Shown here in pieces: positions 46,543 through 57,137 of a stretch of DNA of 64,000 nucleotides. This DNA is from Davidsoniella eucalypti. Lineage: Eukaryota > Ascomycota > Sordariomycetes > Microascales > Ceratocystidaceae. A model generated the notes under the pieces. The model saw only the letters and a list, made by a program, of their open reading frames with translations, was not told the DNA's origin and made no database searches. The stretch covers positions 16,420-80,419 of the forward strand of contig RMBW01000140.1 of the NCBI GenBank assembly GCA_004009845.1, in the 5' to 3' direction. Both the position numbers and the translations under genes were made by a program. Numbering within the stretch: position 1 is the first letter of the stretch; each line of letters starts with the position of its first letter.

Positions 46543-46661
46543 ACATACGACCATAGCTGATAGAAAGCACGGGATCCCGTCCGCTCTCCCCTAGTTAAAC
46601 TATCAAGCGCCCGATCAGTACTACGGTGGGTGACCACGTGGGAATACCGGGTGTTGTATGT
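46543..46661 (+). rRNA. 5S ribosomal RNA gene
   Basis: The 119-nt segment begins ACATACGACCATAG and ends GTGTTGTATGT, so the two ends pair in the terminal stem (ACATACGAC with GTTGTATGT). Inside are the conserved AGAAAGCACGGGATCCCGTC and GTGGGTGACCACGTGGGAAT regions, and an AGTTAAACTATCAAGCGCC box-A segment of the internal promoter. A T-rich stretch with T6 at about 46681 can terminate Pol III. Dispersed single 5S genes are usual in Pezizomycotina. The LINE target-site duplication ends 45 bp upstream. It appears intact, though I cannot verify expression. Confidence 0.9.
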
Positions 46662-49600
46662 CCCGAGGCTAATATTTATTTATTTTTTGGGCAAGCCTAC
46701 AATCATGGCATTTAGAAAGCAATCTACAATTTCAGGTTGGGATTTATCATTTGTAGACCTATTGTTCCATTTGTCCAAAACCTCCATGTGACCTTGAGTT
46801 TGACACTTTTGATATGCTTCCATATAAATGCAGAAAGAAAAAGAGCAGAGAAATGATACATAACGCTTTGTAATTTCTTAGTCATGATCGAAATTGGGTT
46901 TCCCAGTTCCAATAACAAAGCTTTTGTTATTTTATGATTTATTACTAGAGTGACTTTATTTACAAAGGGCATGATACTTCTTATACATGGCACGACCAAT
47001 TCGGAACATCATTTACACCGCCTTTTCAATGCCGGATTTATAGAGCATAACGTCCTATGAAAAAGGCATTCTCATTTTTACAAAATATTTTATGCAGTTA
47101 CTAATTAGCCAACTAACCCGCATAAGCCTCAAAAAATCACTGAGTTGGCCATGATGGTGAAAGTTTCCGTGAATATCTCCACGGATTTTCGAGATAGCAA
47201 AAACAGCCAACGGAAGAAAAATATTGCTGGCTAGACCTTAGGACAAAGCCTGAGAACCTAGAATGAGCATATATTGGACTTCTTGGGTCTGGCTATAAGC
47301 AAGAACAGACGTCCCCTGGAGATAATGATTCATCTAGCTCTGGAATCTTCAGTCGAAGTTTGCTATAAACTCTAGTCTATCAGTACATTCCTATACTGTT
47401 GATTACTCTCCCAAATTGAACTTCCACACTTGCAAAAACAACTTTAAACTACCAACAACACAATCAAACAAAGTCTATTCAGTAAGTTCTTAGGCCTTCT
47501 TAAACGATAAAACTACAGGTTTTGTCTAACACATTTGCTAACATATCAGAGTCGACATGTCTAGCACTCAGTACCATCTTACATGTTCTAATTAGATCTT
47601 AATGCATCCTTCCATCATTACATATACAAATAACAAATATTTTAATGCCTACAACCGCCTCCCTTCATTTGTGATAGTTAAATAACATTGTAGATACTTC
47701 TGTCTTATATAGTATAGTTATAATCATGTGCGGGTAACTACTTTAATATTTTTTTGCTCTATTTATTTTTATTTTTAAAGGCGGTGTAAAATGATGTTCC
47801 GGATCAGCCGTGCCATGCATAAGAAGTGCAACATGCCCTGTGTAAACAGAGCCACGCTATTACTGTCATTAGCCAACGCTTTACACGAGGGCCAGCTTAG
47901 TATCTTGATATTGTGCTAGTTATTTGACAAGCTAATAGTCCGAGGTGCTTCAATTCGTGGGTATCAAAGTTATTCATTAGAATTTTTGGGCTAGCATGCG
48001 TCTGATAAATAACTAGAGGTCTGAGATAATTTTGTCCGATATTAAGATATAAGGAAGTTTAATATCGTCGACGAAAATCTCGCTGGCATTGTCCCGTAGA
48101 AGAATGAACTCAAAATCAGGTAATGACGTATGATTAAATAATAATATTTCAAGTCAAATATCTTCCAAAACCAAGAGAGTGGTCTAATCTATTCATCACT
48201 AATCATAAGGATATCGGAGAGATATCGTCCATTGTGAAGCAAAGGAGCAAGGTATCTTAAAAACTAGAGGGTGTGGTTGAAATTCGGTGATAAGATGATT
48301 ATGCATCATGTAACCATCTATTAGTGTGGGTATACAAGGGTGATCACCTAAGTTACTAATAGCATGTGCTTTTTTTTTTTTTTTTTTTTTTTTAATTCAT
48401 TAATCTGATTCTTAACGTGTTGATTGATGTTGATTGATGATCTAGTGAGGGTCGTTGCCTAAATACATGATTCTGCTGATAAACGCCGCCCGTACGCGGT
48501 CACGTGACCATGACCCACATGCGGTGGCAATACCTGCACTGTGACAATTAGTCAATATTTTTTTTTGGAGGAGTATATGCCTTGGTGCAACAATGAGTGA
48601 TCGAGTTTACGCTAACAAAACAGCCCAAAAATAATGTAATTGGGAAATCAAAAAGAACGTGAAATATTAGTGCTTGACGATGGTCAATGTAGCTGTTGAC
48701 TTGAATAATTGCATATATACTCGATTTTAACCTACTTCTATGTTCGGATAGTGTTACATGTGTCTTAGTATAACAAAGTCAAGTTCGTCCTACTTAAATA
48801 ATAGTGAAGCGGATAGTGTTGCTATAAATGGCACCATTTAACGTGATTTACTAATTACCAATGAATATTTTCTCAAAGTTTCGCGCCATATTTCTGTAAG
48901 ATTGTATACTTTTACAATGTTTCCCATTGCAAGATGTCACCTCAGCAGTGGTTCTATTCTTACATTATCCACGGCTAAGATCATCTGACTTTTCATTGTC
49001 CTTTGATAATGCTATATCATAAAGGTTCAACCTATTTTTAATTTATTTCTTTCAAAATTGATTCTTCCATATAAGGTCTTTACTTCAAGCTTTCCGATGC
49101 ACCTCCGAGATGGGATATCACTTTCTAATAAGTCGTTATTCAGCCAAATTGCTTTGGGGTGTTGCCCCTTGTAAATTCAGTCATAATTATTAGTGCGTTT
49201 GGACGGTAGATTGCGGCTTTCTTTGCTTCGTGTCTTATGTATCTCTTAAATAAGTTCATATTTGGTGTAAATATTCAAGTTTTTACACAATCTTTCGTTG
49301 GCTTATATCAAGCCACTTTATCCCGTTTTTCCGTTTTTTGGCCCCTATCATGATCATGTTTTTTGTCATAAGAAACTCTTTACTAAAGAATACTAGATAA
49401 ATCTTGCAATAAGCAATAAAGAGAATGAATGGTTCAACAATAACGCAGATACAAAAAAGAAATAGCAAAACAAAGTGAGATCATGTAGAGGGTTGATTAG
49501 GAGTTGCAAGCTCATGCAATTCGGGTTTGGGGGAGTGTTACACCAAGTCCATATTTGGCAGACATCACAAACGTTTGGGGTACGAGTGAGAGGGAACCAT

Positions 49601-50059
49601 GTAGTTTAGAGTAGAAAATATCACTCCTACGGGAGCTCAATATGGGAATTGAATCAAAACCTTGGCCTCTATTAGAAGAAGTAAGATGGAGCCCATGGTT
49701 GCGTAAAGTACTCGAGATAAAATTTATCCAGAGCACAGAGGACTTTCATAGAAAAATAGGATGACTAAGTACATATTGTCTTTTATAGAGTGTCCCAACA
49801 GTCTCAATTCAAGTTGAAAAGGGCAAAAAACTAGAGAAGAGAAACATGGAAGGTAGGGCTTATCTTTATAGTTTTCGATAACCCAAAACCATAAGAGTGA
49901 CTAGATGTGACGATCTACGACGAGAACGAGGCTTGCGGAAGTAGAAATGATATTGTATTTGACGAAGTTAAAGAAGATAGAGAGGGAAGAAAAGAACTAG
50001 ACAAGAATAAGGAGGGGAAACGGCCTCCTTATATAGACAAAAGTAACGGCTGTGGTAGA
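46662..50059. other. AT-rich region without recognised genes
   Basis: About 3.4 kb with stops throughout. A T-run followed by AATTCATTAATCT at 48370-48405 matches the core of the short A-tailed insertions. At about 49900-50059 there is a possible foreign LTR remnant in minus orientation (TATATAAGGAGG box on the minus strand), which I cannot confirm. Confidence 0.4.
48370..48405 (-). repeat. Possible further copy of the short A-tailed element
   Basis: On the minus strand it reads AGATTAATGAATT followed by an A tail of about 24, the same core-plus-tail as at 18.1-18.6 kb. It lacks a clear target-site duplication. Confidence 0.45.
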
Positions 50060-50237
50060 TGACACGAACTAGGTGAGGCAGTGGCAAGCAATCTAGTAGA
50101 AAGGACTTCGATTGATACCGATGAAGGAGAAAGGCTAATATCTGTTGGAATACGGCGGGAATAGGTCCCTATTTATAGCCGTTTATCTGACTAGGTAAAT
50201 ACCTAGACAAATACCAACTGGGCCTTAGCCCGTGACA
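50060..50237 (-). repeat. Chromovirus LTR, type A, 178 bp
   Basis: In element orientation it begins TGTCACG and ends CGTGTCA, with a TATA box (GCTATAAATAG). It appears base-for-base identical to the LTRs at 55248-55425 and 56084-56261. The purine-tract side (50238-50295) follows on its right, so it is the 3' LTR of a minus-strand element broken at 50296. Confidence 0.9.
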
Positions 50238-50295
50238 TTAGCCCCCTCCCCCCTCGGCAGACTAACTAATTCTAACTGATAAAATCTATAATACA

Positions 50296-50386
50296 TGTAA
50301 GGGTCTAAGGCCCTGGTTGGTTCGGCTAAGCTTGATCTAAGCCTAAGCAAAACGGTTATAAATAGGGACGTTGAAAGGATCTAGGA
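50296..50386 (+). repeat. Partial LTR of a related but distinct family (type B), cut by the sequence gap
   Basis: It starts TGTAAGGGTCTAAGGCCC and later has GGTTATAAATAGGGAC, paralleling the type A LTR start and TATA box but clearly diverged. It interrupts the type A element at 50295 and runs into the run of N. Confidence 0.6.
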
Positions 50387-50933
50387 NNNNNNNNNNNNNN
50401 NNNNNNNNNNNNNNNNNNNNNNNNNNNNNNNNNNNNNNNNNNNNNNNNNNNNNNNNNNNNNNNNNNNNNNNNNNNNNNNNNNNNNNNNNNNNNNNNNNNN
50501 NNNNNNNNNNNNNNNNNNNNNNNNNNNNNNNNNNNNNNNNNNNNNNNNNNNNNNNNNNNNNNNNNNNNNNNNNNNNNNNNNNNNNNNNNNNNNNNNNNNN
50601 NNNNNNNNNNNNNNNNNNNNNNNNNNNNNNNNNNNNNNNNNNNNNNNNNNNNNNNNNNNNNNNNNNNNNNNNNNNNNNNNNNNNNNNNNNNNNNNNNNNN
50701 NNNNNNNNNNNNNNNNNNNNNNNNNNNNNNNNNNNNNNNNNNNNNNNNNNNNNNNNNNNNNNNNNNNNNNNNNNNNNNNNNNNNNNNNNNNNNNNNNNNN
50801 NNNNNNNNNNNNNNNNNNNNNNNNNNNNNNNNNNNNNNNNNNNNNNNNNNNNNNNNNNNNNNNNNNNNNNNNNNNNNNNNNNNNNNNNNNNNNNNNNNNN
50901 NNNNNNNNNNNNNNNNNNNNNNNNNNNNNNNNN
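50387..50933. other. Assembly gap (547 N)
   Basis: All bases are undetermined. The gap should hold at least a 5' LTR and most of gag of the plus-strand element, which need more than 547 bp, so the gap length is nominal or the element is deleted. Confidence 0.98.
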
Positions 50934-51341
50934 ACCTCCTCCAACTGGCGCCAGCCTACCCCTATGCAGCCCTCTCAGGCGCCCCCCGTGAACAGCAGCG
51001 CAACCACTTTCAAGCCCTGCCTCTTTTGTCAACAGACCACGCACTCCTCGTTCAAGTGCTCAGACGCTCCCCCCTGCTCCTCCTGCAACCTAAAGGGACA
51101 TTCCCCGAGGTTCTGCCCAAGCTCCCCTAACTTCTGCTCCAAATGCAAGAGACCAGGCCACAGCACCGCAGAATGCCGTAACTCACGCAACGCCAGGGGT
51201 GCCATCCGCGCCAACGCCGCGGCCACTAAGCCATCCATCTCCCTAGAGGATGTTCGCTCAATGATCAATGAATGTCTAAGTACCTCGCAACCGCAATCCT
51301 CTAGCACCGCCCCTTCAGTCAGCAATGAGCCGGATTTTTAG
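50934..51341 (+). CDS. Gag C-terminus of plus-strand chromovirus (partial)
   Basis: The frame is open from the gap to TAG at 51339-51341. It carries three Cys-rich knuckles: CLFCQQTTHSSFKC, CSSCNLKGHSPRFC and CSKCKRPGHSTAEC. The last two are CCHC nucleic-acid-binding motifs, while the first has the spacing with H in place. The end (ISLEDVRSMINECLSTSQPQ) parallels the gag end of the minus-strand element. The start is lost in the gap. It belongs to a Ty3/gypsy retrotransposon of the fungus. Confidence 0.8.
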   Translation, partial: TSSNWRQPTPMQPSQAPPVNSSATTFKPCLFCQQTTHSSFKCSDAPPCSSCNLKGHSPRFCPSSPNFCSKCKRPGHSTAECRNSRNARGAIRANAAATKPSISLEDVRSMINECLSTSQPQSSSTAPSVSNEPDF

Positions 51342-51367
51342 ATAGTCGGGGGAAACCGCTCCCCGAC
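51335..51367 (+). promoter_or_regulatory. Putative -1 frameshift signal at the gag stop
   Basis: A T5 run overlaps the stop (GAT TTT TAG). Three bases further begins a 7-bp GC stem (GTCGGGG 51345-51351 with CCCCGAC 51361-51367). The -1 frame is open from the T run through to the protease at 51407. The same arrangement occurs in the second element. Confidence 0.6.
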
Positions 51368-51406
51368 AAGGGGGAATCAATTGGAGATAGAATAGTCAGA
51401 TTAGAA

Positions 51407-54400
51407 ATGAGTGCCTCGGGTAATTATTTAGACGTAAGTTTAGGTGACTACTCGACTAAGGCCCTCGTGGATAGTGGCTGCCTCACTGTCGCCGTCGTTC
51501 CCCCGCGTCTCCTCCCTCACGCCATCCTCACCCACACCATCTCCGAACGAGAGATTGTCCAAGTCACTACACAGGACAACCCCCCGCACATCGACACCAT
51601 CGCGCCTTCTCCCTCACCATCAACGGCCACCAAGAAACCATTTGGCCTACGTGGTTCCTGGCCAAACTGAGGACATCATCCTAGGCAGAGATGGTTGGTA
51701 AACAACGATGTAAGGCTCCGGCCTCGGAAACAAGAGGTGATTATCGCACCTGCTGAAGAGCTAAACGCAGAGGAATTTTATAAACTCTGCAGCGAGGAGG
51801 GCAACGTGAGTATTTATAGAGCTTCGCTGGAGAACATCCAGATCGCTCTCGCCCATAAGGACAAATCACGTCCGCATTTACCCGACTGGTTAGAGCCAGT
51901 AGCCTCGGCTTTCGACCCTAAACTAGCCGAGACACTACCCCCGCACAGGCCAGGAGTAGACTTGGAAATCAGGCTCAAACCAGGCGCCAAAATCCCTACC
52001 CAGTCGCTCTACCCCCTCACACGCCCGGAACTCCTCGTCCTCCAAAAGACCCTGGAAAGCCTCAAAGGCACCCAGTTCATTAGCCCCTCTGACTCGGAAC
52101 ATGGTTCCTCCGTCCTCTTCGTCAATAAACCAGGAGGCGGAGTACGCTTCTGCGTAGACTACCGTGGAGTTAACAACGCATCAATCAAGGACAAGTACCC
52201 CCTGCCTCTCATGGGAGAAACTCTGCGTCGCATCACAGGTTCTGAATGGGTTTCCAAGGTAGACGTTATCTCGGCCTTCCACCGCATCCGAATTGCCCCA
52301 GGCTCTGAACACTTAACAGCCTTTCGCACCCCACTGGGTGCCTTCCAGTGGAATGTCGTCCCCTTCGGGCTTACCAACGCCCCAGCTGCCTTCCAACGCC
52401 GCATCAACGTAGTGCTGGACAAATGGCATGGTATCAACTGTGACGCCTATATCGACGACGTCTGTATCTATTCCAGCGGGTCCCTTGAAGACCACCGCAA
52501 ACTAGTCCTGGAAATTATATCCGCCCTGGACAAAGCAGACCTCCAGCTCGACATCAGGAAATGCCAATTCGCGGCCAAGGAAATTAAGTTCCTCGGATTC
52601 CTGGTGGGCCCAGGCCTAGGCATCCGTGCAGACCCGGACAAGTCCGAAGCCATTCGCAACTGGGAACGTCCCTACACTCTGACAGAGTTACGCCGCTTCA
52701 CAGGCTTTGTCAACTTTTACAGGGACTTTGTCCCTCGCATCTCCGAAACCCTGGCTCCCCTAACCAACTTAACCAAAAAGGATACACCCTTCATTTGGAC
52801 TGACGCTTGCGACGACTCATTCCGCAAGATCAAGGAAGCCTTCGTCGCTCCCCCCTCTTGGTCCCCTTCGAACCTGATAGAGAAACTATTCTCTCAGCGG
52901 ACTCCTCTGGCTATGCCCTCGGCGCTGAACTCACTCAGCGCGGCACTGACGGCCTCCTTCACCCAATCGCCTTCCTGTCTAGGAAACTCACCCTGCTGAG
53001 TCCAACTATCCTATCCACGACAAGGAAATGTTGGCGATTTATTGGGCGATCCGCCAATGGAGACACTTTCTCCTAGGAGTCCATTTCACTGTATTCACGG
53101 ACCACCGTAACCTCGAGTTCTTTAGGACCAAAAGAACCCTAGCAGAGCGCCAACGCCGCTGGGGCTACGAGTTATCGGATTTTAGCTTTGAACTAAAGCA
53201 CCGCCCGGGCACAGACCAAGTTGTGCCCGATGCCCTTTCCCGCAGAGACCAAGACATGCCCAAGGATGCCAACGACGACAGGCTGCTAAGTAGAGTACAC
53301 CAACTCCTCGCCCCTGCCGACTCAGGAGACAACCTGGTCGTAATCAACGCAGTCTGGTCCAACGTTCCAGACCTGGACGCAGCCTCAGACGAGGTCGCCA
53401 CGCAGGTCGCACTACCTTCCCCGTTTGCAGACCCCGACCTCACAGCCCTCTGGACTCAAGCCCTGGCCTCCAACAACCGATGGTGGCTAGCCCGCTCCCT
53501 TGTCCAGGAAGCAGCTAGGTCTTTTCCCTCAGCATGGGGCCTGCAATGGCAAATCAGCGAATGCTCCGTGGATGACTTAGGCCTCCTTCGTTGGCGCAAC
53601 AGACTATGGATCCCCCGTTTTGAACCCTTACGCACCAAACTGATCCAGACTGTCCATGACTCCCACTTGTCAGGACACCCTGGCCGCGAAATTACCAGGG
53701 ACCTAGTCGCGCGCGAATATACTTGGCCAGGACTCACCAACGATGTCCGGCAATTCGTCTCCAATTGCACCACTTGCGGAAAGAGCAAGTATTGGCGAGA
53801 ACAGAAGCGCGGTCTCCTCAAGCCCCTTCCAATCCCATCACGCCACTGGTCCGAGCTGGCCATGGACTTTATTGGCCCCTACCTCCATCCAAGGGCCACC
53901 TCTTTATTCTCGGGATCACCGATAGACTATCCAAGTCTCAAATCCTCGTCCCCATGTCAGACACCTCGGCCGAAGCGACGGCCCGAGCCCTCATTACCCA
54001 TGTCTTCGTCCACCACGGTTTTCCCACGGCCATTGTATCAGACCGTGGACCACAGTTCTCTTCATTATTTTGGGGCGAAGTCTGCAGGCGCTTCAGCATC
54101 ACACGACGCCTTTCCACAGCCTTCCATCCACAAACGGATGGCGCCCAAGAGCGAAGTAACCAAGAAGTTGAGACCTTCCTTCGCATTTTCTGCTCCTTCG
54201 CACAGGACGACTGGGCCGAATTACTACCCCAAGCCCAAATTGCACTCAACAACCGCACGGTTTCCAGCACAGGCCTAGCGCCCTTCTTCGCTACCCACGG
54301 CTACAACATGTCCATAGTGGAACCATCACCATCCACTGACCCAGCCTCCACACGATCCCCCGTCCACGACGCACAAGCATTCCTAGACAAAATCAGCAAT

Positions 54401-55069
54401 GCATCGGGATTCGCGCAAGTAGCCATAGCCTCCGCACAGGACTACCAGGAAACCGCAGCCAACCGCCGTCGCCAGCCAGCCTCGCAATTCAAGATTGGAG
54501 ACAAAGTCTTCCTGAAAACGGAAAATCTCTCATCCTTGAGACCATCTAAGAAATTAGATTGGCTGGCACGCCGCTACACGGTCACAGGCCTCGTAGGTTC
54601 CCATGCAGTCCGACTGGACGTCCCCGGCTTGGTCCACCCTGTCTTTCACGTGAACAAGGTCCGTCACGCCTTCAACAACCCCCTACCTTCTCAAGTGCTC
54701 CAAGACGATGAACCCGAAGCCATTACGAGAGACGAAGCATACGGCGACGAGTCTCTAGCTGAAGGGGAATTCCGAGTTGAGGAAATCGTCCGCCAGCGTA
54801 AGTACCGCGGCCACGAACAGGCACTAGTTAAGTGGTCAGGTTACCAGGACCCCACTTGGGAACCAGTAGAACACGTCGAAAGTACCCTCGCTTGGCGCAT
54901 CTTCCTAGATCGCTCCCTAGTCACCGCGTCCTCAGCCATTATTGAGCAAGTTAGCACAGTCCCATCGGACCAAGCCGCATCCCCACAGCCACCCACCCAC
55001 ATGCAACATCAAGGGGGGGAGGAATCATCAGACTCATTATTTTCGTACTGGCACGGTACCACTCACTAA
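51407..55069 (+). pseudogene. Pol of plus-strand chromovirus, broken by about six single-base deletions
   Basis: All domains are recognisable in order: protease (ALVDSGC), reverse transcriptase (AYIDDVCIYS), RNase H (TDHRNLEF), integrase zinc finger, DDE core (AMDFIGP, SDRGPQF, HPQTDGAQER) and a C-terminal chromodomain (FRVEEIVRQRKYRGHEQALV). Compared with the intact minus-strand copy, the frame shifts at about 51605, 51643, 51690, 52850, 53000 and 53883. Each is the loss of one base, mostly inside a C, G or T run. The last segment (about 53880-55069) is open to the TAA. It is either a recently decayed element or the assembly has homopolymer errors. Confidence 0.85.
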
Positions 55070-55230
55070 GTAACATTCAATCGGCGCTACCGCCACCCGG
55101 AGTTTACCGTATTTACGATACTCCTTATTTTTTCCGCAGCACTCCCTGCGCCATTTTTTTTTTTTTAAGACAAACTTAATTTGTCAGCATGTATTATAGA
55201 TTTTATCAGTTAGAATTAGTTAGTCTGCCG

Positions 55231-55243
55231 AGGGGGGAGGGGG
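55231..55243 (+). other. Polypurine tract of the plus-strand element
   Basis: AGGGGGGAGGGGG lies four bases before the LTR start at 55248, the usual place for plus-strand priming. Confidence 0.75.
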
Positions 55244-55247
55244 CTAA

Positions 55248-55425
55248 TGTCACGGGCTAAGGCCCAGTTGGTATTTGTCTAGGTATTTACCTAGTCAGAT
55301 AAACGGCTATAAATAGGGACCTATTCCCGCCGTATTCCAACAGATATTAGCCTTTCTCCTTCATCGGTATCAATCGAAGTCCTTTCTACTAGATTGCTTG
55401 CCACTGCCTCACCTAGTTCGTGTCA
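55248..55425 (+). repeat. 3' LTR of plus-strand chromovirus, type A, 178 bp
   Basis: TGTCACG...CGTGTCA ends form a 7-bp imperfect terminal inverted repeat, and the LTR has a TATA box (GCTATAAATAG). It follows the polypurine tract directly and abuts LINE sequence at 55426. Confidence 0.9.
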
Positions 55426-56083
55426 GTCTAACATCTCTACCATTGAGATTGAAAGAGCTATCATGACCTCAAACCCTAAGAAGTCTGCTGGACCAGATGG
55501 GATTAATTTCCAAATGATCCAAAATGCGTATAGGGCCATCCCCGAGGTCTTCCACTATGTCTACACGGAGCTATTCACTAAAGGACAGTGTCCTAAGTTG
55601 TGGCGCCAGGGCATTGGAGTGATATTGAAAAAACCCAACAAGCCAGACTATTCCCGTATCAAGGCATATCGGATTATCACGCTGCTGAACTGCTTAGGTA
55701 AAGTATTGGAACGAATTTTTGCACAGAGACTTGGTTTCTTGGCTGCAACAAAGGACGACCTACTTCACCCAACACAGTTTGACGGACGGAAACAACGATC
55801 GACGATCGATGCAGCAATGGTTCTCATGGACCAAGTCAAGTCATGGAAAGAACAGGGCCTGAAATCGAGTATTGCACTACTTGATATCAAAGGCGCTTTC
55901 GACCATGTTAATAGGGACACCCTACTGTGGCACTGCAGAAATCTAGGTCTTCCGAATAACTGCACCCAATGGATTGCAGCCTTCCTTCAAAAGAGGAAGG
56001 TCCAGATATGTTTTGATGGCAAACGAACAAACTTCTATACCATTGACCAGGGCATACCGCAAGGCAGCCCGATCTTCCCTATT
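55426..56083 (+). mobile_element. LINE reverse transcriptase fragment between two LTRs
   Basis: An open frame encodes the N-terminal and palm part of a non-LTR reverse transcriptase: KKSAGPDGINFQMIQ, ITLLNCLGKVLERIFAQRL, FDGRKQRSTIDAAMVLMD, ALLDIKGAFDHVNRD and IDQGIPQGSP. It stops before the YADD box because the minus-strand LTR begins at 56084. The fragment has no frameshift. Two tail-to-tail chromovirus insertions into one LINE copy would explain it. It may be the same family as the LINE at 45040, but the two pieces do not overlap. Confidence 0.85.
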
Positions 56084-56261
56084 TGACACGAACTAGGTGA
56101 GGCAGTGGCAAGCAATCTAGTAGAAAGGACTTCGATTGATACCGATGAAGGAGAAAGGCTAATATCTGTTGGAATACGGCGGGAATAGGTCCCTATTTAT
56201 AGCCGTTTATCTGACTAGGTAAATACCTAGACAAATACCAACTGGGCCTTAGCCCGTGACA
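56084..56261 (-). repeat. 3' LTR of minus-strand chromovirus remnant, type A, 178 bp
   Basis: Appears identical in sequence to the LTRs at 50060 and 55248. Its purine tract and 3' UTR lie to the right (56262-56439). Confidence 0.9.
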
Positions 56262-56439
56262 TTAGCCCCCTCCCCCCTCGGCAGACTAACTAATTCTAAC
56301 TGATAAAATCTATAATACATGCTGACAAATTAAGTTTGTCTTAAAAAAAAAAAAATGGCGCAGGGAGTGCTGCGGAAAAAATAAGGAGTATCGTAAATAC
56401 GGTAAACTCCGGGTGGCGGTAGCGCCGATTGAATGTTAC

Positions 56440-56895
56440 TTAGTGAGTGGTACCGTGCCAGTACGAAAATAATGAGTCTGATGATTCCTCCCCCCCTTGA
56501 TGTTGCATGTGGGTGGGTGGCTGTGGGGATGCGGCTTGGTCCGATGGGACTGTGCTAACTTGCTCAATAATGGCTGAGGACGCGGTGACTAGGGAGCGAT
56601 CTAGGAAGATGCGCCAAGCGAGGGTACTTTCGACGTGTTCTACTGGTTCCCAAGTGGGGTCCTGGTAACCTGACCACTTAACTAGTGCCTGTTCGTGGCC
56701 GCGGTACTTACGCTGGCGGACGATTTCCTCAACTCGGAATTCCCCTTCAGCTAGAGACTCGTCGCCGTATGCTTCGTCTCTCGTAATGGCTTCGGGTTCA
56801 TCGTCTTGGAGCACTTGAGAAGGTAGGGGGTTGTTGAAGGCGTGACGGACCTTGTTCACGTGAAAGACAGGGTGGACCAAGCCGGGGACGTCCAG
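56440..56895 (-). pseudogene. Pol C-terminus remnant (chromodomain end) of minus-strand chromovirus
   Basis: About 150 codons, identical in translation to the end of the plus-strand pol (LVHPVFHVNKVRH, chromodomain FRVEEIVRQRKYRGHEQALV, end SYWHGTTH). It is cut at 56895 by the LTR of the next element. The rest of this copy is not in the window. Confidence 0.85.
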
Positions 56896-57074
56896 TGACA
56901 CGAACTAGGAAGAGGCAATGGCAAGCAATCTAGAGTAAAGACTTCGATTGATACCGATGAAGGAGAAAGACTAATATCTGTTGGAATACGGCGGGAATAG
57001 GTCCCTATTTATAACCGTTTATCTGGCTAAGTATCTTACTTAGCCAAATACCAACTGGGCCTTAGCCCCTGACA
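56896..57074 (-). repeat. 3' LTR of the second chromovirus, 179 bp
   Basis: TG...CA ends are as in type A, but with scattered differences and one extra base, so it is a separate lineage copy. A purine tract (G9 on the minus strand) precedes it at about 57079-57087. The element inserted into the pol remnant at 56895. No matching 5' LTR is found up to 64000. Confidence 0.85.
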
Positions 57075-57137
57075 TTAGCCCCCCCCCCTCTCGGATGCTA
57101 ACTATAATCTAAAACTAATACTAAAATACATTTTGCG

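Larger units (their letters stand above)
54614..56895. repeat. 812-bp inverted repeat around a LINE fragment
   Basis: 54614-55425 and the reverse complement of 56084-56895 carry the same sequence: the last ~150 codons of pol, the 3' UTR including a run of 13 T, the purine tract and the LTR. The encoded C-termini are identical in every residue. The spacer is 658 bp. Confidence 0.85.

Noticed and set aside
50387..50933. Open frames of X residues across the N run
   Set aside because: Artefacts of undetermined bases.
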